12,721 nucleotides of DNA, taken from positions 1 through 12,721 of the forward strand of contig CAAEIM010000214.1 in the NCBI GenBank assembly GCA_900755995.1, given 5' to 3'. The notes beneath the pieces were generated by a model. That model did not search any database and had not been told where the DNA came from. It saw only the letters and a list, made by a program, of their open reading frames with translations. This DNA is from Clostridia bacterium. GTDB taxonomy: Bacteria; Bacillota; Clostridia; Oscillospirales; Acutalibacteraceae. The position numbers were made by a program, and so were the translations under genes. Each line of letters opens with the position of its first letter. The stretch's first letter is position 1. Of the stretch, positions 6,186 through 11,534 are shown piece after piece.

Positions 6186-6793
6186 TCAGCTGTTTTTTTG
6201 TATATCGTCAATCAATCTGCCTTTTTCGACATTCGGCTTTATAAAATTGTTGTATGAATACTCCGCAAGAATTTGAGAACCCTTTGCAGTGTTTTTTTGT
6301 CTGCCGAGCACCTGACTCAGGGCAATTTTCCTTTCTTCCCACATTTTTCCGTCTGTTGCGTCATTAAGCATTACAGGCTGAATATTATCCATTGTGTGAG
6401 CAAATTTTGATTCTGCTGTTTGACCCTCTTCAAACTCAAGCCAAAGGCTTTTAAGCTTTTCCCTCTGGTCATCAGGCAAAAGCCCGAAAATTCTTTCTGC
6501 AGCCCGACTTCCCTTTCGTGCTGAGTCTTTTTGCCATCCTCATCATAGGCATAGGTATCTCCGGCGTCAATTTCCACAATATCGTGGAGCAAAAGCATTG
6601 TTATGGTTTTCAGTAAATCAATCTTTTCATTGGAGTATTCGCTCAGAATAACAGTCATAAGCGCCATATGCCAGGCGTGTTCGGCATCGTTTTCCCTGCG
6701 CTTTCCATCCGTAAGATAGGTTTGCCTGCTTATGAATTTTTCTTTGTCAATTTCCTTTATAAAATCAAACTGCTTTTTAATTCTGTCTTCCAT
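6186..6793 (-). pseudogene. HD-domain hydrolase (YfbR/5'-nucleotidase-like), frameshifted
   Basis: Two overlapping frames together make one protein of about 200 residues of the HD-domain family (metal-dependent phosphohydrolases such as YfbR-type 5'-deoxynucleotidases). The first frame starts at 6793, five bases after GAGG. It carries the first metal ligands, His39 in NDAEHAWHMA and His70-Asp71 in LLLHDIVEID, and is correct to REV (residue 96). The second frame resumes with AAERIFGLLPDDQ and carries the last metal ligand (HTMDNIQP) to the stop at 6186. The break lies at about 6503-6508 (GTCGGGCT on the coding strand) and is repaired by adding one base, so a single-base deletion or a sequencing error is the simplest cause. 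All catalytic residues survive across both frames and the downstream part shows no other decay. It lies 7 bp behind the dehydrogenase gene, so the two are probably co-transcribed. Confidence 0.8.
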
Positions 6794-6800
6794 ATTATCC

Positions 6801-7748
6801 TCAGCTTACTACATTCTGCGGCTTGCCTGCAATGAACAAGCGTATATTTTCTGCTACGATTTTCATAAGTCTTTCCCTTGTTTCAACAGGCGCCCACGCA
6901 ATATGAGGAGTAATAATGCAGTTTTTCGCCTGCATAAGTATGCAGTCCTCCTCCATTGGCTCAACAGCGAGGGTGTCAATGGCTGCGCCGCCTATAATAT
7001 CATTCTGAAGCGCAACATATAAATCCTTTTCAACCATAACTCCGCCCCTTGCGGTGTTTACAAACAGTGCGTTATTTTTCATTTTTTCAAACTGTTCTTT
7101 GCCGAACATTTTCTCGGACTCACTGTTAAGAGGGCAATGCACGGTTACTATGTCACTTTTTTTAAGCAAATCATCAAAGCTGACGAACTCCACACACTCC
7201 GCCTGCTTTTTTGAGCGGTTGTATGCAATCACATTCATATCAAAAGCATTTGCAATTTTTGCAACGGCTCTGCCAATGCTTCCAAAGCCTACAATTCCGA
7301 TTGTTTTGCCTGCAAGCTCATTTAAAGGATATACAAACGGCGAAAATGTCTTGCTCCTTTTCCACTGACCGTCAGCCACAAATTTAGCGTAATCGCTCAC
7401 CTTGCTGTAATGCTCCAGAATCAGCGCAAAGGTGTGCTGTGCAACGGCATTGGTTGAGTAAGAGCCTGCATTGCAGACGGTGATATTATTGGCTCTGCAA
7501 TATTCAATATCTATATTATTGTAGCCGGTGGCAAAAAGTCCGATGTATTTTAAATTTTTTGCAAATCTTAAAGAATTTGCGTCAAGCTTGGTTTTGTTGC
7601 AGATTACCATATCCGCATCGGCTATTTTCTCTGCAACTTCGTCATAGGCGAGCAGACCGTACTGCACAACCTCACCAAATTCAGCAAGGCAGTCGGCAGG
7701 AACAAGCTCATCAACTACAGTCTGTGCGTCTGTCAGAACAATTTTCAT
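6801..7748 (-). CDS. D-2-hydroxyacid dehydrogenase (glycerate dehydrogenase-like)
   Basis: 315 residues, the normal size for the D-isomer-specific 2-hydroxyacid dehydrogenases, which reversibly reduce 2-keto acids with NAD(P)H in the cytoplasm. The substrate-binding domain is split (1-100 and about 290-315) around the Rossmann domain. The dinucleotide motif GFGSIG is at 154-159. The catalytic triad is visible: Arg234 in NTARGG, Glu263 in LAVEP, His282 in TPHIAW. The overall pattern is closest to glycerate dehydrogenase/hydroxypyruvate reductase, but the substrate is not certain. At the end of the second Rossmann strand the sequence is YNRSKK (176-181), lacking the acidic residue typical of NAD-specific members, so NADP use is possible. 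The start at 7748 has GGAGG six bases upstream. First gene of a probable two-gene unit with the HD hydrolase. Confidence 0.9.
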   Translation of the reverse strand: MKIVLTDAQTVVDELVPADCLAEFGEVVQYGLLAYDEVAEKIADADMVICNKTKLDANSLRFAKNLKYIGLFATGYNNIDIEYCRANNITVCNAGSYSTNAVAQHTFALILEHYSKVSDYAKFVADGQWKRSKTFSPFVYPLNELAGKTIGIVGFGSIGRAVAKIANAFDMNVIAYNRSKKQAECVEFVSFDDLLKKSDIVTVHCPLNSESEKMFGKEQFEKMKNNALFVNTARGGVMVEKDLYVALQNDIIGGAAIDTLAVEPMEEDCILMQAKNCIITPHIAWAPVETRERLMKIVAENIRLFIAGKPQNVVS

Positions 7749-7794
7749 ATAAACCTCCGTATTTTTAAAGCCTACGGCTATAAATTCTAACTTA

Positions 7795-7822
7795 ATTATA
7801 CACTATTTTTCCGCTCTTGCAA
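7795..7822 (-). promoter_or_regulatory. Promoter of the dehydrogenase unit (shares its -35 box)
   Basis: Minus-strand TTGCAA (7817-7822), a 16-nt spacer and a perfect TATAAT (7795-7800). The leader is about 40 nt. The -35 hexamer is palindromic and is also the -35 of the divergent promoter. Confidence 0.65.
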
Positions 7823-7844
7823 TATTTTGATAAAAATGTATAAT
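7817..7844 (+). promoter_or_regulatory. Promoter of the HAD hydrolase gene (shares its -35 box)
   Basis: Plus-strand TTGCAA (7817-7822), a 16-nt spacer and a perfect TATAAT (7839-7844). The start near 7851 lies just before the GGAGG at 7852-7856, so the leader is very short. Confidence 0.65.
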
Positions 7845-7862
7845 TATATCGGAGGTTTTAAA

Positions 7863-8582
7863 ATGTATAAAAATATTCTTTTTGATCTTGACGGAACTCT
7901 TTTGCCTATGGATGTACACAAATTTGTAGAATACTACTTTGGCTCTCTGTGTAAGAAGATGGTTCCCGTATTAAAAGTTGAACCAAAGACACTTACCGAC
8001 TCCATTATGGTTGGATTACAGGAAATGTATAAAAATGACGGCTCGGCGCTGAACAGAGAGGTATTCTGGGATTCCGCCTCAAGGTTCTGCAAAATTGACC
8101 TTGCTCAATATGAAAACCAATTTAACGATTACTATAACAATGAATTTGTTGCCGCCAAAGCCGCTACCGAAATTAATCCCTACGCTCAGAAAAGTGTAGC
8201 CTATGCAAAGGAAAACGGGATTAAGCTGATAGCCGCAACAAATCCAATTTTTCCAAAAGCCGCCACATATAAGCGCCTTGAGTGGGCAGGACTTGATCCA
8301 GATGATTTTGACTACATAACCGTGTATGACAATTCCACCGGCTGCAAGCCTAATCTCTTGTATTTCAGGGAAATTTGCGATAAATGCGAAATTTCTCCAG
8401 ATGAAAGCCTTATGGTCGGCAATGATGTTGACGAAGATCTGTGCTCAGCTGAGCTTGGGTTTGACACATATTTAGTCACAGACTGCATAATCAACCGCCA
8501 TAACAAGGATTTCTCCTCTCATAAAAGCGGCAGCTTTGAGGATTTTTACAATTATCTCACCGAGCAATTTCTTGAAAAATAA
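7863..8582 (+). CDS. HAD-superfamily hydrolase
   Basis: 239 residues from the ATG at 7863, which has GGAGG six bases upstream; an earlier in-frame ATG at 7827 lies upstream of the predicted transcript start. All four HAD motifs are seen. Motif I is DLDGT (8-12), with Asp8 as nucleophile and Asp10 as general acid. Motif II is the Thr in AATNP (126). Motif III is the Lys in CKPN (162). Motif IV is GNDVDED (186-192), the Mg2+ ligands. The insertion between motifs I and II (about 15-105) is helical, as in a C1-type cap, so a phosphatase on a small metabolite is most likely. The substrate cannot be told. Monocistronic, with its own promoter and a strong terminator before the sporulation operon. 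Confidence 0.88.
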   Translation: MYKNILFDLDGTLLPMDVHKFVEYYFGSLCKKMVPVLKVEPKTLTDSIMVGLQEMYKNDGSALNREVFWDSASRFCKIDLAQYENQFNDYYNNEFVAAKAATEINPYAQKSVAYAKENGIKLIAATNPIFPKAATYKRLEWAGLDPDDFDYITVYDNSTGCKPNLLYFREICDKCEISPDESLMVGNDVDEDLCSAELGFDTYLVTDCIINRHNKDFSSHKSGSFEDFYNYLTEQFLEK

Positions 8583-8618
8583 AAAAATTTATCTGCAACA
8601 GAATAGAACAAAATTCTT

Positions 8619-8652
8619 ACTCCGTAACTATTATTATAGTTATGGAGTTTTT
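8619..8652 (+). terminator. Terminator of the HAD hydrolase gene
   Basis: A 13-bp stem, ACTCCGTAACTAT (8619-8631) and ATAGTTATGGAGT (8636-8648), with one G-U pair and a TATT loop, followed by TTTTATTTT. Confidence 0.85.
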
Positions 8653-8657
8653 ATTTT

Positions 8658-8675
8658 GCCCAAATCAATTTGGGT
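8658..8675. promoter_or_regulatory. Short palindrome upstream of spoIIAA, possible operator
   Basis: CCCAAAT (8659-8665), CA, ATTTGGG (8668-8674): a perfect 7-bp inverted repeat with a near 2-nt centre, about 47 bases before the spoIIAA start. There is no T-run after it, so it is not a terminator; it may be a protein-binding site. No convincing sigma-H or sigma-A promoter could be placed around it. Confidence 0.35.
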
Positions 8676-8721
8676 ATAAATAGCGAGCTGAATTTTTCAG
8701 TGACGAAAAGGGATGTTTAAA

Positions 8722-9024
8722 ATGCTCAAAACAAAATTTGAAAACAATGTGCTGACAGCGTTCCTCGAGGGAGAAATTGACCACGATGCAGCCGCAAGAA
8801 TACGCACCAAGCTTGACGGAATATGCGAATCTGTCAAGCCAAAGCTTTTATGCCTTGACTTTTCGGGGGTGTCGTTTATGGACAGCTCAGGAATAGGTCT
8901 TGTGCTTGGAAGATACCGTCAGATGAAGCTTATCGGCGGTTCGGTACGGGTAATTAATATACCTGAAAATATGTACAGGCTCTTTGCTCTGTCGGGGCTT
9001 GAGGGATTGGGGGTGCTGAGATGA
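8722..9024 (+). CDS. spoIIAA: Anti-anti-sigma factor SpoIIAA
   Basis: 100-residue STAS-domain protein. The start at 8722 is preferred: AAAGGGA ends about eight bases before it, whereas the in-frame ATG at 8713 overlaps that site. SpoIIAA activates SigF in the forespore by binding SpoIIAB and displacing it from the sigma factor. It is controlled by phosphorylation by SpoIIAB and dephosphorylation by SpoIIE. The phosphorylation site is the second Ser of MDSSGIGL (Ser56), in the same context as Ser58 of the B. subtilis protein. First gene of the three-gene operon; its stop overlaps the spoIIAB start (ATGA at 9021), which indicates translational coupling. Confidence 0.95.
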   Translation: MLKTKFENNVLTAFLEGEIDHDAAARIRTKLDGICESVKPKLLCLDFSGVSFMDSSGIGLVLGRYRQMKLIGGSVRVINIPENMYRLFALSGLEGLGVLR

Positions 9025-9473
9025 ATGTAATAAACGAAATGAGCCTTAGCTTTCCGTCAAAGAGCAGCAATGAGGCATTTGCCAGAAGCGCTGTTTCGGC
9101 TTTTATAATCGGACTTGACCCCACCGTTGCGGAGCTTTCAGACTTAAAAACAGCGGTTTCGGAGGCTGTTACAAACTGCATTGTACACGGCTACCGACGT
9201 GGAAGCGGAACTGTTTACATAAACGGCAAAATCTATGAGAACAACAGAGTTGTAATTAAAATCCGTGACAAGGGCTGCGGCATTTCTGATATTGAAAAAG
9301 CAATGGAGCCTCTGTTTACCACTGCTCCCGAGGAGGACAGAGCAGGGCTTGGTTTTGCGGTTATGCAGAGCTTTTGCGACAAAGTAAAGGTGAAATCCGT
9401 TGTCGGCAAGGGAACTGCCGTTACCCTTGAGAAAACTATTTCTTCCGGACGTTTTCTCTCAAGAGGACGGTAA
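9021..9473 (+). CDS. spoIIAB: Anti-sigma F factor and serine kinase SpoIIAB
   Basis: 150-residue GHKL-fold (HATPase_c) kinase. It binds SigF and keeps it inactive, and phosphorylates SpoIIAA with ATP. The N box is EAVTNCIVHGY (48-58) with catalytic Glu48, Asn52 and His56. The G1 box is DKGCGI (83-88). The G2 box is RAGLGFAVM (107-115). The intervening ATP lid is short, as usual in this family. Length and order match the spoIIA operon of Bacillus and Clostridium. It overlaps spoIIAA by 4 bp. The last residues (SSGRFLSRGR) form a short basic tail. Confidence 0.95.
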   Translation: MNVINEMSLSFPSKSSNEAFARSAVSAFIIGLDPTVAELSDLKTAVSEAVTNCIVHGYRRGSGTVYINGKIYENNRVVIKIRDKGCGISDIEKAMEPLFTTAPEEDRAGLGFAVMQSFCDKVKVKSVVGKGTAVTLEKTISSGRFLSRGR

Positions 9474-9493
9474 AGACGGTTATATCGTGAGTC

Positions 9494-9508
9494 GGGGGTG
9501 ATATTATC
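9494..9508 (+). promoter_or_regulatory. Strong ribosome binding site followed by ATT ATC instead of ATG
   Basis: GGGGGTGAT (9494-9502) is one base from the anti-16S consensus GGAGGTGAT. The codon at ideal spacing in the sigF frame is ATC (9506-9508), with ATT at 9503. No ATG, GTG or TTG exists in the sigF frame between the stop codon at 9488 and the ATG at 9539. Confidence 0.6.
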
Positions 9509-10162
9509 GGGGACAGAAATTCTATTGCAGAAAAGCATATGGGACTGGTTCACTCCTGCTGCAGGCATTTTGCAGGCAAGGGAATTGAATACGAGGAGCT
9601 TTTTTCAGCCGGCTGTCTGGGACTTGCAAAGGCTGTTGAGCGTTTTGATGAAAGCAGAGGACTGAAATTCTCAACCTACGCCGTACCCGTTATTCTGGGA
9701 GAAATCAAGCGGTTGTTCCGTGACGGCGGCTCAGTACGGGTTAGTCGCACCCTCAAGGAGCTTGCTGTCAAAATTTGCAGACTTAACAATGAACACGAGC
9801 TACGGTACGGCAGAGAAATGAGTATAACCGAACTTTCACACGCACTGAATGTAAGTGAAGAAAAGATTTGCGAGGCACTTTCAGCCTCCCGTTCTCCCCT
9901 ATCTCTCACTGTCGGAAACGATGATGATGACTCCCCCGTTGATATACCTATTGCCGATTCTCAGGAGGAAATTACCGAAAGGCTCAGCCTTATGCAGGCA
10001 ATTTCTCAACTTGATGAACGTGACAGACAAATAATACATCTCCGCTATTTTCTTAATAAAACCCAGTCGCAAACCGCTGACCTGCTTGCAATGACGCAGG
10101 TACAGGTCAGCCGCAGAGAACGCAAAATTCTTGCAGCCATACGAGAAAAAATGAGCGTTTAG
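9506..10162 (+). CDS. sigF: Sporulation sigma factor SigF
   Basis: Sigma-70 family factor for early forespore transcription, held by SpoIIAB until SpoIIAA frees it. Region 2 carries the EELFSAGCLGLAKAVERFD core and the FSTYAVPVILGEIKRLFRD helix (about 30-73 from the ATG at 9539). Region 3 follows (SRTLKELAVKI onward). Region 4.2 is the helix-turn-helix around QSQTADLLAMTQVQVSRRE (176-194). Bounded by the ATG at 9539 the protein is 207 residues, short for SigF. The codons just upstream read SIAEKHMGLV, matching LIEKNMRLV of B. subtilis SigF as I recall it, so coding begins earlier. I place the start at 9506 (ATC, 7 nt after GGGGG; 218 residues). The rare start could be real, or a single-base change from ATG. 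The conservative CDS is 9539-10162. Confidence 0.85.
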   Translation: MGDRNSIAEKHMGLVHSCCRHFAGKGIEYEELFSAGCLGLAKAVERFDESRGLKFSTYAVPVILGEIKRLFRDGGSVRVSRTLKELAVKICRLNNEHELRYGREMSITELSHALNVSEEKICEALSASRSPLSLTVGNDDDDSPVDIPIADSQEEITERLSLMQAISQLDERDRQIIHLRYFLNKTQSQTADLLAMTQVQVSRRERKILAAIREKMSV

Positions 10163-10199
10163 TCCTGCATATACTGTCTTTAAAATTGTAATAAAATCA

Positions 10200-10222
10200 G
10201 CCCGACTTCTTCCGGGCAATTT
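10200..10222 (+). terminator. Short terminator after sigF
   Basis: GCCCG (10200-10204) and CGGGC (10213-10217) form a 5-bp GC stem with an 8-nt loop, followed by AATTTT, 38 bases after the sigF stop. It is small but well placed. Confidence 0.5.
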
Positions 10223-10239
10223 TCTAAAAAATGAAAAAA

Positions 10240-10286
10240 CCGACAAACGGCGAAGTATTTAACCTCGTCCGTTTGTCGGCATTTTT
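10240..10286. terminator. Bidirectional terminator between sigF and the sdpI-like gene
   Basis: An 11-bp perfect stem, CCGACAAACGG (10240-10250) and CCGTTTGTCGG (10269-10279), extended by CGA/TCG inside. The plus side is followed by CATTTTTA. The minus side has a run of six T, so it ends the sdpI-like transcript best and backs up sigF. Confidence 0.8.
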
Positions 10287-10322
10287 ATACAGTATAAGTC
10301 ATACTTAGGTAAAGTGAAAATC

Positions 10323-11000
10323 TTATTCCCTACTCCCTGACTTTTTCTCCTTAGAATAAATAACCTCACCATATACAGCAGGAATTAATGAGCTTACTAT
10401 AATAATCAAAACCGACGTAAAGAAAAGCGCAGATGCTGCTTCAGCCGCAAATATTGAAATCACTCCGAGAGCAACGGCAATAATACCTCCGATAACTCCC
10501 GTATATGCGGCTAAACGGTGCACCTTTTTCCACACTGCTTTACTGCTCAGAGTAGCATGGGTTTTAACACCAAAAGAAAAATTCTGCTTTATCTTAGGCA
10601 TAAGATTGCTGATAAATACAAACATACAGCCCAAGAATATGCAAATCAGCGGTAAGAACAGATTGTAAATCTGCACTGAGTTATTCAGTACAGCTACAGT
10701 CAGAACCCAGAATATCATCATTAAAAAGGCAAAAATTGCATATATACATCTTTCTGCATATTTTCTGTATGACTTATATTCCTCATCCTTTTCTTTGACT
10801 GCCGAATATACGGCAAATATAATTCCAAACAAAATAAGAACGCTCGGAATAAGCAAAAACAGCCACTTTGAAGAATAAGCGTCTGCAACTCCGTTTACGC
10901 CGTAATGCGAGGGCAGAATATCATTTGGATTGGCGGCAATAAATCCCGCTGTCACAGCCGTATTTAATAACGATAAAATCAAAAGTATAAATTTTTTCAT
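10323..11000 (-). CDS. SdpI-family immunity/signal membrane protein
   Basis: 225 residues with about six membrane segments (3-21, 46-66, 85-107, 111-131, 164-185, 190-210). The N-terminal part has the DUF1648 pattern (LPSHYGVNGVADAYSSKW, 29-46). The C-terminal half has the SdpI signature: GVKTHATL (144-151), Trp157 and HR (161-162). In B. subtilis SdpI protects against the SdpC cannibalism toxin and, on binding it, holds the repressor SdpR at the membrane so that sdpRI is derepressed. The arrangement here is the same: the ArsR-type repressor gene comes first and the two are separated by one base. No sdpABC toxin genes are in the window. The GGAGG of this gene lies inside the end of the repressor gene, nine bases upstream, which indicates translational coupling. 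Confidence 0.85.
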   Translation of the reverse strand: MKKFILLILSLLNTAVTAGFIAANPNDILPSHYGVNGVADAYSSKWLFLLIPSVLILFGIIFAVYSAVKEKDEEYKSYRKYAERCIYAIFAFLMMIFWVLTVAVLNNSVQIYNLFLPLICIFLGCMFVFISNLMPKIKQNFSFGVKTHATLSSKAVWKKVHRLAAYTGVIGGIIAVALGVISIFAAEAASALFFTSVLIIIVSSLIPAVYGEVIYSKEKKSGSRE

Positions 11001-11001
11001 A

Positions 11002-11268
11002 TCAATTATCCTCCCTGTCTGTCAAGTCTGAAAGCAATCTCAGCATATCCTCAAGCACGGTAGTTCTCAGTGAATAAATTACATTCTGACCTACTTTTTC
11101 CGAATCCACAAGCTCCGCCTGCTTTAAAATATTAAGATGATTGCTGATTGACGGCTTTGTCATATTAAATTCTGCGGCAATCTCACCTGCATTCAGGCTC
11201 TTGTTTTTTAATAATTCAAGAATTTTTCGCCTTGTAGGGTCCGCCAATGCTTTCCACACATCTCCCAT
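11002..11268 (-). CDS. ArsR-family autorepressor, SdpR-like
   Basis: 88-residue winged-helix DNA-binding protein of the ArsR family. It opens with the typical KALADPTRRKILELL (6-20). The recognition helix lies around MTKPSISNHLNILKQAELV (36-54), and the wing follows (VGQNVIYSL, 59-67). The KPSISNHLNILKQA block and the sdpI-type partner gene point to the SdpR autorepressor subfamily rather than to metal sensors. No Cys metal-binding motif (such as ELCVCDL) is present; the protein contains no cysteine at all. The start at 11268 has AAGGAG eight bases upstream. It should repress its own operon through the palindrome at 11287-11320. Confidence 0.88.
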   Translation of the reverse strand: MGDVWKALADPTRRKILELLKNKSLNAGEIAAEFNMTKPSISNHLNILKQAELVDSEKVGQNVIYSLRTTVLEDMLRLLSDLTDREDN

Positions 11269-11286
11269 ATAATCACTCCTTCGATT

Positions 11287-11320
11287 ATTAGTTAATTAGA
11301 TAATTGTCTAATTGACTAAT
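11287..11320. promoter_or_regulatory. 34-bp palindromic operator of the sdpR-sdpI-like operon
   Basis: The arms ATTAGTTAATTAGA (11287-11300) and TCTAATTGACTAAT (11307-11320) are inverted repeats with one mismatch around a 6-nt centre containing AATT. The site begins four bases after the -10 box, covers the expected transcript start and ends 18 bases before the start codon, so bound repressor would block transcription. Confidence 0.75.
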
Positions 11321-11323
11321 ATC

Positions 11324-11353
11324 ATTATAGACCAAGTATATTCCCCTTGTCAA
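11324..11353 (-). promoter_or_regulatory. Consensus sigma-A promoter of the sdpR-sdpI-like operon
   Basis: On the minus strand a perfect TTGACA (11348-11353), an 18-nt spacer and a perfect TATAAT (11324-11329). The start is expected near 11317, within the palindrome. Confidence 0.8.
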
Positions 11354-11444
11354 TACATTTTTTAATTTTTTTGCCCGAGTAGGCAGTATGGTTTAATTCA
11401 AAACATTTTATGCCCGAAAGCCACCTTTATATGATACCGGCTGC

Positions 11445-11492
11445 CGCAAAATAGTTTATCAACAGACTAAGGAGCAGCCTTTCGACTGCTCC
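11445..11492. repeat. Second copy of the intergenic element tail plus hairpin
   Basis: CGCAAAATAGTTTATC followed by AACAG (11445-11465) matches 130-150 in 20 of 21 positions. In both places it is followed within about ten bases by a strong hairpin, here GGAGCAG (11471-11477) and CTGCTCC (11486-11492), whose sequence differs from the first copy. The element lies between the 3' end of the LRR gene and the promoter of the sdpR-like gene. The rest of 11354-11534 shows nothing I recognise beyond a small AGGCA/TGCCT inverted repeat at 11503-11514. Confidence 0.6.
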
Positions 11493-11534
11493 CGCAAATT
11501 TTAGGCATTTGCCTTTATTATTTATTTCTGTAAG

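Noticed and set aside
6165..6200. Plus-strand terminator (GCTGA...TCAGC followed by T-run)
   Set aside because: There is no plus-strand gene upstream to terminate and the stem is only 5 bp with a 14-nt loop; the T-run is the Lys/Asn-coding end of the HD gene read in reverse.
8660..8700. Sigma-H promoter for the spoIIA operon
   Set aside because: A GAATTT -10-like box exists but no AGGA-type -35 lies at the required spacing; the nearest candidate is only 8 nt away.
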